A stretch of DNA of 64,000 nt from Halicephalobus mephisto (taxonomy: Eukaryota > Nematoda > Chromadorea > Rhabditida > Panagrolaimidae). This document shows positions 1 through 11,294 of this stretch, piece after piece; position 1 is the first letter of the stretch, and each line of letters begins with the position of its first letter. Position numbers and translations under genes: made by a program. The notes beneath the pieces were generated by a model that made no database searches, was not told the DNA's origin, and was given only the letters and a program-made list of their open reading frames with translations. Location of the stretch: NCBI GenBank assembly GCA_009193035.1, contig SWDT01000024.1, forward strand, positions 124,001 through 188,000, written 5' to 3'.

Positions 1-1667
1 CAAAAGTTGTTGTTTTGTACTTAGAAGATGGTAAATTTGATTTCCGACACAATTTTCTAAAACTTGTACTAAAAGTCCCTAAATATTGTTGTGGAATTCT
101 GCAAATGTCACAATGAACGAAATCTCCTTAGGGATATCTGTGAATGACATCAGTAAAAATCTTTAAAATGTATCGAAAGTGTTGAAAAAGTTACTAAACA
201 TCAAGTTCATGATGTTGCCAATGATGCTCAAAATCTAGTATTTTAATTTTTATAAACTTTATGCTTTTGTAAAGTTCATTTTTTGCTAAATCGAAAGGTT
301 AAGCATTCTTAAAGAATAAAAGCTTCCAAAATTGCTTTTCTGTTGTTGAAAAAATAAATTGCACTTTGTATATAAAATAATTTTGGAAAATCTACTCAAT
401 ATTTGCTGAATTGGAGTAAGTTTAAATAACAACTTTTCTCGAAACAATAGATAGTTTTTCAGATGATTGTTTAAAAGTTAGCTTTTCAATAACTTGATAA
501 ATTGTAGTTAAACTTCTTAGTCTCTGGTCGTTTTTCCTTTTTTTGACGTAATGATGTTTAATTTCTTGCTTATCGCAAGTTCAGCCTTTAGATTACTGTC
601 GCTTCTTGGATTCAATTGATTAAAAATTATCTCGGGATCTTAGATATTATTCAAGTTCCGATTTCCAAGTAATAACTTAGAAAAACTACAATCTGACTAC
701 TCCTATGGCGTCTCACTGGGTGGAGAGTTTCCAGTTTTGAGTACAATGTTTCCTAGACTAAATCTACTTTCGAAATTGTTTTAGTTTAGCGATTAATAAG
801 CAAATGTAGTAATTTCTACTGCACTTACATAACCGCGTTTGTTTCGTTTACAACTACGAAACTGCATCAAGTTAGGTATTTTTTCGAAACAGGATTTTTG
901 ACATCAGCTACAGTAACTTTGAAGAATCAAGATTTAAACGTTGTCGTGACAGTATGATAAAATCCTTTGTGATGTTTGATTTCCAGAAAAACGGACTTTA
1001 ATTTTATAGTTTTCAATTCAGGAAATTTTTTATTTAGCTAAATATGGAAGAATTATAAACGTCCATACAGTATTCCGTAACTTAAATGCATTTTGTACTT
1101 TTCCTTAGGATACTCTGGAAATTAAACTTTAAGAAAATATTCTTTTCCGAGCACAGCTACATACTATGCTGCAGTGAGAATTCCTAGTTATCGAAGAAAC
1201 TTATTTCTCGATTTTGGAGTTGCTTGTAAAACATTTTGAAATTGATCTTTGTCCCGAATAAACCAGTAACTGACTGGAAACTTCGCACTTTGTTATTAAA
1301 TTTACTTGAAAGTTGTTATCCTCCTAGCATTAATGTTCACTTAGGAATAGACTTTTTCTCTTTCAAATTACCACGTTTTGAGGTGAATACCTTATCCTTA
1401 AATTACTTTTTATTTAGTAACAATTTTTGGCATTTTTGTTAATGTTGTACCTTGTTCCGCATTATAAACGAAGTTGATTAAACCATTGTGGAAATTGTTT
1501 AGAACAATTTAGTGACATAAACAGCTTTGACTAAATTAGAATCGTGAATTAAATTTAAAAATCTCTTCTCAATTGCGCAATTTCAGACTCAAGCTCAGTG
1601 TTCTTTGAGGCTTAATCTTCGAATATATTCTACAGTAACTTCCTGATTGCATTTCCTGCTTCCGGTC
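1..1667. other. AT-rich non-coding stretch at left edge
   Basis: I see no supportable gene here. Open frames are short and lack the codon pattern and splice sites of the real exons downstream. The sequence just before 1668 carries an acceptor-like TTCTACAG at about 1627-1634, which could be the trans-splice site of the serpentine receptor gene. Confidence 0.5.
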
Positions 1668-3024
1668 ATGGACGGTTCTCCTGATCCAATGCTTTTGAGA
1701 ATTTTCGGCGCAGCTTTCCTCATCACATCCTCGATAGCTCTGTATTTCGAAGTTGCTGTTATGACCGCTGTCTTCAAATTGTTGAAGAAAAGTGAACAAT
1801 TTTTACTTATTTTCAGTGTGGTTAGAGTACCCAAACTTTCAATTCTAATTCAATAACTTGCAGAGTATTGCCGAAGTTCTGACAACTTGCCAATTGGTCT
1901 GGTTGTCTGTCGAAATAATACTCCTGAAAACCACAGGATTATCTCACAAAATGGAGTCCATCATTCTCAGAGCTACTTGGTATCCAGAAGTCTTGCACTA
2001 CATCCTTATTGCCATCAACAGATCCCATGCAATTATCTTTCCCTTAGCTCATCATGATTTATGGTCTAGGAAGTAGGTCTGATCTGAAGGACAGAATAGG
2101 CTACTCCGATCTCGACACGAAGAATAATCTTCTTACTTCTGATGCTGACTTTGATGGCTTCTGAATACACTTTAAACTGCTTTTGCATTCAGCAGGTAGA
2201 AGATGCGTGAAACTTCTAAAGTGTAAAAATCGTCAAAAAACATATTCAAAAGTCACCAAAGTCAGCATCAGAAGCGGAAAATTGTCCTTCGTGTTCGAGC
2301 TAAATTTGACGAACCTAATGTGTTCCTTTATCACAATGTTTAGTGAATTACTCTCCATTTTAGAAATCTGACAATTCTTGCTATCCTTGCTTGGCTGATT
2401 GGATGGGGTATGGACTATTACATCACCATGGGAATCCCCTCTGATGACCTGGCCAACTTTGGTCATGACATTATGAACGTGGAGTTTGGTCGAATGGACA
2501 GAACCAAATTCGGTGCTGACGATCTTCTAAGAGCCAACTTGATTTTGTATCTAAGCATCATAGTCTCCTGTGCTATCATCTACACTATAGCCTTGGTATG
2601 TCTGCTCAAGAGGGTTTGTGCAGAGAAAAAAGGTACGGTATCACGTCTATTTCCACAGTTGATTACTTAAAATGTAAAATTATTTCCAGAACGTCTTATT
2701 TGGCAATCAGGGGACGCCAAACTGAAGATAAGACTCTTCATTATCTGTTTCACGAACTTCATCCCCTTTTCTGCCATGATATTCTTCAATTACGTATCAC
2801 CTCCAAGAACCCTATTTGGGAGCTTTTTCAAGACCCTATTCAACATCCTCAATTCAGCCTGTAATTCCATGTTATTGTTCGTGTTCAGTTCGTGGGTGCG
2901 GAAGAAGATGCCTTGGCCTTTCAAGAACTGTTTCCCGAACTTCACTCCTCTGCAAACTGCAGCAGTGGCGTCAAAGAGAGAAGTCGTCACGACCAAGAAA
3001 ATGGATGGAACTACTGTATTTTAA
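1668..3024 (+). CDS. Serpentine (7TM) chemoreceptor-like GPCR, Srx-type
   Basis: Four exons (1668-1820, 1864-2072, 2364-2632, 2690-3024) join in phase to a 321-residue protein, a normal size for nematode serpentine receptors. Several hydrophobic segments are visible: the N-terminal LRIFGAAFLITSSIAL, the second-exon segment ending in INRSHAIIFP (the position where Srx/Srsx receptors carry INR-x-x-IFFP), the segment starting NLTILAILAWLIGWG, LILYLSIIVSCAIIYTIALV, and a pair in the last exon. The tail is basic. A role in chemosensation at the plasma membrane is inferred from the family; the ligand is unknown. The donor of exon 1 could be 3 bp earlier. Intron 2 (2073-2363) carries a long foldback element. 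Assignment to Srx rather than a sister Sr family is tentative. Confidence 0.8.
2109..2300. repeat. Foldback (MITE-like) element in GPCR intron 2
   Basis: Two imperfectly complementary arms lie at about 2109-2167 and 2243-2300. The right arm read in reverse complement keeps the core CTTCTGATGCTGACTTTG and the outer TCGAACACGAAG (left arm: TCGACACGAAG). A second inner pairing joins TACACTTTAAA (2166-2176) to the AAAGTGTA near 2219. The element fills most of the 291 bp intron. The same outer word, TCGACACGAA or its complement TTCGTGTCGAGACC, recurs near 21027 and 39358. Confidence 0.75.
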
Positions 3025-3997
3025 AACAATAACAATTGAAAATTAACTCGTGGCACATTTGTAGTTGAATGATATTTTTTATCTTTTTATCCAGGTACTT
3101 ATAATATTTTAATTTTGACAAAACGCTATTGTCTACAGATAAATTATTTAGTTTCGTAACTAACTGAAGTAATATTTTTCATATGAATGAATTTATTTAT
3201 TTAAATGTTTGAAATCTCACAATTGAGTGAAAAGTAGCAATTTGAATGCATTCAATAAAGTCAATTAAACTCCTGCTTGGGAATATTCGAGCTATGTTTT
3301 TCTAAGTATTGCAGTTTAATTAATTTTAAATAAATTTAAACCATTTCCGGCTGTTTATATGAGAAATTAAGGAAATCTTCAATAACGTTCAAAAACAAAA
3401 ATAATAAAATATTAGCAAACTTTTTTAAAAAGTTATTTAAATGCTATCGGAGAAAAGTTTTTTGTCGTTAGTGAAAAATATTAAATTGCCTTTTTTAAAT
3501 TACGAAATTGGGAGATCAAATGAGTTACCATATACCTTATGTAAAAATCGATTAAATCAGAACTCAAAATTGAGCATGATGGATTAAATGGACGAGATTT
3601 CAGAGGATTGATTCGGTGCCAATCTACTTATTTTTTCGGAATTATGTGGGCTGTTAATAAAAACAACGAATTTCAAACAGATCACATTATGATCGCGTGT
3701 CCTTGAGACGGTCACGAAACTTTATACTTTGACCTCTCAATCTAGTTTCAACCATATGGGATTAGAAAACTCAGCTATTAGTCATGGGCTCTTTGTTATA
3801 GACCTCAGGGATTGAAACTAGTTTTGACACAAACAATGACTAACTTAATGACTTTTTAAATTAGTAGCTTAGTCATAGGCTATAAAATATCAAAGAAAAT
3901 CGAAGAAAAAATCACCCTAAAAACATTCAAATTTTAATTTGCATGAACTTTGAGCATTGTTATTTCGACTAAGATCCCATCGAGTTAATCTCCAAAG
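3025..3997. other. Intergenic, GPCR 3' flank and b561 5' flank
   Basis: AT-rich sequence without a supportable gene. An AATAAA-type signal lies at about 3252 (TTCAATAAAG) and could serve the GPCR transcript. Confidence 0.5.
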
Positions 3998-5976
3998 ATG
4001 ACCGGGATCGAGATGACTTCCAGATCCACTGTTACCGACCCTACAGACGGAAGAATCAGTCCCCCAACTACCGAAGTGCGACCTGAGGTATTCCATTTTT
4101 TATAAATTTAGTTAAAAATTCCATCTGCATTTGGATAAATTCTGAAAACAGCTTCTATTAGGAAATTCACTTGAGAATCTAAAACAGAGATCACTGAAGT
4201 TAAAATTGAGTCTAAATGACAATGTTTCAACAAAACTTCAAATTTTAAATCACCCTAATCCAGAGGGCACTTAGTGAACTTCCATAATGTTTGTTCTGTC
4301 GAAATAATCACGTCATTTTATTCATGATTAAAAAATTAGATTAAAATAAGCATTTTTCAATCATCAGAGAGATCTTTGTTTCTTTGTGCAAATTTATAAA
4401 ATAAACTTTTAACCACAATTCTAAATTTTAAAATTATATTTTCAAAAATTTTTAGATATTCAATTTTTTATAAAAAGTTGTTTATTTTTGTATTTTCTGA
4501 TGTAAAATAAACTAAATACTTAAAAAACTAATGAAAATTTAAAAAACATTAAATATTCATTAAATTAAATTGATTTCTATTTATAATTTGTTTCAGAACT
4601 TTTTTGTGTAATTTCCTGACACCAGGTTTTTTGTAAAAGTTGAATTTTAAAATATAAAACCTTATTTATTATGAAGTACAATTTTCAAATAAGCACATGC
4701 TAAAAATACACATTACATATCAGGTACATTATTTAAAAATAATGAGCAATTTACCCGGAAAATTCAAAGAAACAAGATAAAGATAAACTTGAAATGGTTG
4801 TTTTCGGAATCCAATCAAAATATAAAAAGTGTATTGTTTGAGTTGGACCTGTTGCTGAGAAACATTTTTGCAACGTGATTGAATGCTTGTTTTTCTTTTT
4901 TAAGGTTTGATTAATTTAAGTCGTCAATTCAAGCTCCACAGAACAAAATGAAGGCCTATCTTCCTTGCAATGTTCTCTACGTTTTCCAGAAGTTGTTAGC
5001 AGCTTCGATGTTCCTGTTTCTGCTCATCTGGGTCTTTGGTCATGCAGGAGGGTGAGTGTTCATGTTGTTAAGGTGATCTATTGATGTAAAACCAGGTCTC
5101 AAGTCCTCAAAAGTTAGTTATTATAAGATTGAAGTTCTTATTTTTATATGAAGACAATCGAGTAAAGGCTGTATTGTGACGAATTCCTTTCCAGAATCGG
5201 ATGGCGCTCGGAACCCCAGTTCGAATTCAATCTTCATCCTATGGCAATGAGTTTTGGTCTGGTGTTTCTCAACGGAGAAGCCATCACCGTCTACCGAGGA
5301 GCCAGGAACTCTCCAAAGACGAAGACGAAACTGATCCATATGGTTCTGCAACTAGCAGCTGGGATCCTGAGTATCTTCGGTCTTGTGGTGGGTTTGAGAT
5401 AATTGTCCAATCTGCTTCACCAAGTATTGCTTCAGTTTGCTTTTGACTCTCACAACTTTGCGAATCCACCGATTCCGAATCTCTACAGTCTACATTCGTG
5501 GATGGGAATCCTGACGGTTGCTCTGTTCGTCGGACAATGGATAGCTGGATTCTTTGTTTACTGGCTCCCTTATGCATCTCCCGGATTTAAGAAACGGTAA
5601 GCTTCTGTTCTTGATCTGGAGATCCAATCAATTTATATTCCAGAATCATGCCGATCCACAGATTCAGCGGAATCGCCAACTTCACTCTTGTTCTGGTGTC
5701 TGCAATGATGGGATACAGCGAGAAGGCCGCTTGGCGTAAGTCGAAAACCATTCTCAACCCGGTGTAATTATTTTTAATTTTATTTCTACAGTATCTACGA
5801 AAGCTGCTCCACCTCACTCGACAACTCTGACTCTGGCGAATCTGTTTGGATTGTCGATGGCTCTCTATGGAGTTACAGTATTACTAGTCGTCACGAATCC
5901 CTCGTGGATCAGACAACCGTTGCCCAACGAAGTGATGGTTCCATTGACTCAACAAGACAGAGACCACGACGAATAA
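3998..5976 (+). CDS. Cytochrome b561 (transmembrane ascorbate-dependent reductase)
   Basis: The core gene is five exons (4948-5051, 5195-5387, 5436-5596, 5644-5735, 5792-5976) giving 244 residues, close to the usual length of about 250. All phases match. The four heme-ligand histidines of the family sit in FNLHPMAMSFG, KLIHMVLQLA, NLYSLHSWMGIL and MPIHRFSGIANF, each at a membrane helix, so both b-type hemes should be held. The family moves electrons from cytosolic ascorbate across a vesicle or plasma membrane to ascorbyl radical or ferric iron. An additional 30-codon exon at 3998-4087 (Thr/Pro-rich, no membrane segment) could join in phase through an acceptor at about 4940 to give a longer N-terminus; the safer start is ATG 4948. 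The gene runs tail-to-tail with the small gene at 6058-6285. Confidence 0.9.
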
Positions 5977-6057
5977 GGACGAATTTGAAACATTTTATTT
6001 TAAAGTATTTGAATACTCGAGACTTGGATTATCCGGATATTACTCGAATAAAGGAAA

Positions 6058-6285
6058 TTAAAAAAGCCTCCTTTTGGCAGGGCTTTTGTAGTTCTTCCAA
6101 TCTGATGCTGTTGATTTCTTTGGAGTTTTCTGGATTTTCTTGACTGGAGACTTGAGTAATTGTTGTCGCCGGATCTCCATCAGCACGTTTTTCAGTTCCT
6201 CGGAGATATCAGTTACGTCAAAATTGGAAGATTGTTTGGAGGACTTTGATCGGGGTTTATGGATCTTAGACATGGGGAAATTCAA
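6058..6285 (-). CDS. Small Lys/Ser-rich basic protein, unknown function
   Basis: A single open frame encodes about 71 residues from MSKIHKPRSKSSKQ (ATG 6271-6273) or 75 from an ATG at 6285. An acceptor-like TTTCTGTTTAG lies directly upstream at about 6290-6300, as expected for a trans-spliced or downstream exon. The product has a short amphipathic stretch (DISEELKNVLMEIRRQQLL) followed by SPVKK, TPKK and SPAKR repeats, which look like proline-directed phosphorylation sites or nuclear signals. I do not recognise a family. It converges on cytochrome b561 with about 80 bp between stop codons. It could be the last exon of a longer gene. Confidence 0.5.
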   Translation of the reverse strand: MNFPMSKIHKPRSKSSKQSSNFDVTDISEELKNVLMEIRRQQLLKSPVKKIQKTPKKSTASDWKNYKSPAKRRLF

Positions 6286-7991
6286 ATCTAAACAGAAAAT
6301 CAGTAAATCAATTTAATTAAATTTAAAACAAAAAAGATGAAATTCAAGAAATACAACGTCAATTTAATAAAAAATAAAATTACTAAATATCATATCGAGA
6401 CCACTGGACTATTTTCATAAACCATTTGTCAGTTCTTAATTTTCTCCCTACTATTCGTCTTATATTATTTCGAAATTCCACTACAGAAAGCATATTTTTG
6501 AATATAACATTAAGAATTTATTAAATATAAATATGAATATGAGCGGGAATATATAAATAAATGGTCCCGATGTGATATCTAGTAACCAATATGAATTTAC
6601 TCCTTTGAAGAAATCTATTCAAAATATGTAGACATCGAAATCGGGTGGAATGTGTTCGAAATGAGATTGTTCTCTCTGACCATGTTACAATTTTGGGTTT
6701 TCCCAGCAAGGCGTGGCAATTAGCTAATTACCCTAATCCCGATAGAAGGAGAGCTCGGGCTCAAGTTTCCCATTCAAATGACCGTAATTGGCATCTATGA
6801 AGACGTAAGCCATAATTCGGTGAATCAACAATATGGATCAAGTGTCGATGGTGGTATTCACAGGAGTTTCTGAGGAAGTTATGCAACTTCCTTTCAAATA
6901 TTCTTTGATGAAACGAAGAATCTCACTAGGGGTTCCGAGATCAATCCAGTTGTAAATTTGAAATTTATTGGGACTATTTTTTGAAGAATATCTGAATCAA
7001 AAACCATGTTTTAGGGTGTTTATTAATAAGCTTCTGGATTTTTATTCAAATAATTCCCATGTGCAAATAATGACGTTTAAGATCCCATTTCCAGTACTGT
7101 TTTGACCGAAGTATGTGGAGTAATTTTCTGCTGAAACTTGAGACGTCACGCAAATGGCACTCCCTGATTAGGTGGTCTCAGCACGACCACCGTAATCCTA
7201 CGAGATTTATATTGTTGTGTTGCTGTTTGATAAGATGTTTCTATGGAAGATTGTGACTTGTTCTATAAAGACTCAAGTATATCTCTCCCTATTCGTCGTA
7301 TACCAAGTCACAACATTTTCCTACCAATGTCTTGATAGTTTTCAGTCGAGTTTTCATCTCGTATCCAAAACGGAATCTACAAACAAATACAATCATTCGA
7401 TATATAGGGTGATTGACGAAAATGCAATTTCTGTCTCAAAAAGTCATAAAATAATAAATTTAAGTTAAATTACACAGATTGAATGAAAACTACTGTTCGA
7501 ATCGGGAACGAAGTCGATCTATTTTGTTCCGTTGATTTCGTTCTTTGTAATTTGGTCACCTGTAGATATTGTTTACATAGTGACTGAGAGAAAACAATTT
7601 TCCTAAATTTTTAGATACTATCGTTGGTTATAATGATGAAAGGATAGCATGTAAAAATTCTCGAAAATGATTCTTTCGTAACCACTGAACAATATTTACA
7701 GCATTCTCTTTATTTATATATAAAAGATAAAATATTTCCAATGTAAAAAATTCGGTTACAAAGTATGGGAGAAAATTTTAACTCCAGAATTCCTGAATTT
7801 ATTTAATTTACTACAATTTATAAATAAATTTAATTATGTTTCATTTTTTGAAGATCATAATTGATTTCTGCAATTGTTTGTTTACAAGATGCATGACTGC
7901 GTTGGTGGAAGTGAGAGGAGTGGAGGCTTATCACTTTCGGGCATGAAGTAATTGACTGAGATCACTCATTTTCCCATTTTTTTGTTCCAGA
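6286..7991. other. Intergenic, small-gene 5' side and lipase promoter side
   Basis: AT-rich, with short open frames on both strands that lack splice signals or family resemblance. A slightly GC-richer patch lies at about 6650-7200. The region just before 7992 ends in a strong acceptor-like TTTTTTTGTTCCAG. Confidence 0.45.
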
Positions 7992-10900
7992 ATGCAGTGG
8001 AAAGTACTCTTTGTTGGGTTATTCCTTGGTGTATTTGTGGGAGCTTACAACGATGAGGTATGAATCCAAGGAGTTGTAATTAGTAAATGTGTTTATTAAT
8101 AAAATTATTTTTTCAGTGGGCCAGACAACTGCTCTCGATATCCGCAGCTGGATTCGCAACAGACCCGATCATTTGTGTCAAGAAGACTTTCCCCGAAAGT
8201 AACTGGATCTTGATGAACAACAACGTGACATACGACCCGAAGATCAAGGGCAACGTGACGACCTTCGCCATTACCAATCACGAGAAAAAGAAGATTATTA
8301 TTTCCTTTGCTGTGAATGAACCTAAAGGTGAGCACGAACAGAGCTGTTGATTTTCGAATCGATTTCGAATTAATTTCAGTTCGAAAATCGAAGATTTCGA
8401 AAACTCGACAGCTCTGAGTGAAAATAAAGAACAAAAAGTCAACATGGAAGTAGACAAAAGCACATCTGGAGGAATTTCCTTCTTAAAACCATATCGTTGC
8501 AAAAATTAGAAATAGGAATAGCTTCAAAATGAACTTCCATAATCTTTTGGAGCATTGTAGAATTCTTGTTTTTGGAATTTTCTTTTAAAAGCTCCTATTA
8601 GATTCCAGAAACCAACAGAATCTTCCACAAGATTAGGAAAGATCATAGAACCTCCTTGAAATTCTCAAAGGTTTCGGGATTACTTTCTGGATTCGAAAAA
8701 ACTCCAGAAAATAAGAAGCTACAAAATTTCAGATTTTTGCTGGATTCTGAAAATTCATAAATTTCTTAAAAACATCAAAAAATTCGAAAACGATTAAAAA
8801 GAACATTTTTATATTTTTAATTCTTAAATTTTGAAAAAATCAAGGAAACCCATAAAAAGATAACTTTTTGCTTTTTCCAAAGGATCTCCAACTACATCCA
8901 TTAAAGTCATCGTCAGGTTTTTAGTCCATTTTTACTTTTAAATCTGTTTTTCAGACCTATCCGAGTTTAAATCGGTCTTAGAATCAATGCAACTGGTGAG
9001 ATTCCACGACTTCGGGAATGTCCAATCTCTCTTTTTTGAACTAGAGGAAGAAATTTGGAAATTTGTCCATCAGGTAATCGGATTCCAAGACTACCGAGAC
9101 CACGATGTTACTTTCACTGGATATTCCCTCGGGGGAGCCATAGCCACTCTGGCCGCAATGAGGGCGATATCCGATGGTCTCAGGAATTCCAGTCAAATTG
9201 AACTGATCACTTTCGGAGAACCCCGTGTTGGAACCCTTGTATTTGCTAATTCGGTGAACAGAGAAATCCCACACAAATTCAGAATCACTCACAGAGGAGA
9301 TCCGGTCGTTCACCTGCCTCCATGTGTGAATCTTGGGAACATCAGTTGTTCCATAAACCAGCCAAATGCCCCCAGTCATCACGGAACAGAGGTGTTTTAC
9401 AACAACGACATGAGGTACGGGAGCAGTTTCCTCAAGTGCACCGCGAAGGACGAGGACGAGCAGTGCAGCAACAGCATGGAGAGGAATCTGAACTTCAAAG
9501 ACCACGAGTTCTACTTCCAGGTAAGTAAACTCCAAATATAATTTTACGAACATGGAAATTATACACCCTACAATTATATACTTCAATTTGGAAAATGTTA
9601 AACCAATTTAGTCTAGTCTGTCTTGTCTAGAGTCTAGCAACTTATCCAATCTCTAAGCCGAATTCAATATTCTTAACCAATAATTCCTACGTCCCCTTCT
9701 ATTCGGGGCATTAATCTCGTCGCCGTTCTCCCGAATGACGAGACTTAAATTACGAGAAAACGTGAAAAATTGCACATGGTTTCAAGGAGGAAGCAAGTTT
9801 TCTGAAGACACGTAAAGTGCATTCATTGGCTTTCATGGCTGGTTATTGCAGAAAAATGCTTACAAATACCAAAGTGAATCCCTATTAATGAGGATTAGGA
9901 TTACCAAATGGATGTAATGTAGTTTTAAAAGCCTGCGTTATCTACAGAATTAGTCACTATCATTAATAAGGGTATATCGGAGGATTGGCACTCTTAATTT
10001 CTGATGTAATTATTTTTTTAAAATTGTATGTGTTATTTCCTGATCTACAAAAGACTAAAAACCAAGATATTTGTTGTAATATGCTGCAAAAGTCCTAAGA
10101 CTCTCCTTAAAGGACCATAGTCTATGTGTTTTTGAAAGTACAAAATACGTTTTAAAAATTTTGCTGCAAGTCTTCAGACGTTAATTTCCTTTTCGATCAT
10201 TAATTTTTCATTAAAACATCGTCCACGTTGTGGCAATTATCTTGTTTAACTTTTAAAAAATTAGAACACAATGAATACAGGAGAAAGTAGGAGAAAGTAG
10301 GAGAATAAGTACAAAGAACAACCATACAGCAACGAGACTAAACTAGAAACTGTCGAGTTAAAACCTATTTAATAAATTTTTACATTTGTGAAAAACATAC
10401 AGTTATTGGTTCCTCGATTAGGCAAATCGATTTTATATTTTTAAATAAGAAATTACTCTAGTTTGCTCAGATTTTTGAAATTCCGTTATTTCGTACATGT
10501 CCGAACGAGTATTCTGAATTTATATTTTATTGAATTTTTTCTGAATTCAAAAAACGAATTTGATTAAATTCATCAAAAATTTAAAATATACAGGAACCGT
10601 TTATTTAGTTCCTGATTTTTGTGTTTTTAATTTTAAAGTTTTTTTTATCTCATATTAACCAATTTTAACGGTTCTGTTTCGTAATTAAGTTTGCTTTTCC
10701 ATTGATCACAGCCCACTGATCAGCTTTTCGAAAATGCGATCGAAAATAAACAGATGTTCCGAATTTATGGTTTTTCTGAATTTCCTCGTTTTAGAAAAGT
10801 ATTTAGAAAAATATGGTTATTTATCCTAAATGTACTTTTGAAGAACTTTGAAATGACTCGTTTCAAAAGACAATTTTAAATTCGAACATTTTCCTTGTCA

Positions 10901-11080
10901 GTTTATATTAGAATAATTGCAAATAATATTTTAAATTACTCCAACTTCCAGCACAAAGTGATCAGTTACGGTACATATGACTGCACTGACGTCGAAGGTG
11001 TCGACAACGAACCGTCATCGTCCCGACTCTCCGCGGTTCTCTCTGTCTTGGTTCTTCTTCCTTTGATTAATTATTATTAA
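7992..11080 (+). CDS. Secreted class 3 (fungal-type) lipase
   Basis: Four exons (7992-8057, 8117-8327, 8955-9520, 10952-11080) join in phase to 323 residues. The N-terminus MQWKVLFVGLFLGVFVGAY is a clear signal peptide. The nucleophile elbow is GYSLGGA, the expected Asp is in HRGDPVVHLPP, and the His is in SHHGTEVFYNN, so the Ser-Asp-His triad is complete. FGEPRVG and the Cys-rich CTAKDEDEQCS match nematode members of the family. The C-terminus ends in a hydrophobic run (LSAVLSVLVLLPLINYY), possibly a membrane or lipid anchor. The usual FRGT oxyanion-hole strand is here FAVN, and its distance to the elbow (about 65 residues) is normal, so no exon appears to be missing. The start directly follows a trans-splice-like acceptor. 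The gene converges on the Max-like gene, 215 bp away. Confidence 0.9.
8337..8418. mobile_element. Short inverted-repeat element in lipase intron 2
   Basis: Terminal words CAGAGCTGTTGA (from about 8339) and TCGACAGCTCTG (ending about 8416) form a 12 bp inverted repeat with one mismatch. Between them TTTTCGAATCGATTTCGAA pairs with TTCGAAAATCGAAGATTTCG. It begins about 10 bp after the exon 2 donor. A related, longer copy lies at about 20414-20530. No coding capacity. Confidence 0.7.
9521..10951. other. Long last intron of the lipase gene
   Basis: A 1431 bp intron without recognisable coding sequence. It contains a short simple repeat at about 10279-10305, a 10 bp GAGAAAGTAG-type unit about three times. 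A modest stem (AATCTCGTC with GACGAGACT) lies near 9713-9750. Confidence 0.6.
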
Positions 11081-11294
11081 AATAACATTTACATGTTCAA
11101 TTGGTCTTAATTTTCATCGATAGTTTACCAGAATTCCGACAGAAGAAAAATAAACAAAACAAATTTGATCCAGTCGAAGTATGATACAAGTAGGTGATGG
11201 AGAAGCAGAAAGCTTAAATAAAGCGAGACTTGACTTGGAAAACAAATATGAAAATTAATTAATGAGGACCTGATTGTGGATAGATCATTTGAGT

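Noticed and set aside
1236..1442. 68-codon open frame on the plus strand
   Set aside because: Random-looking composition, no splice or leader signals, no family resemblance.
9041..9586. 181-codon minus-strand frame opposite the lipase
   Set aside because: Shadow of the lipase exon, whose plus-strand reading carries the catalytic motifs.
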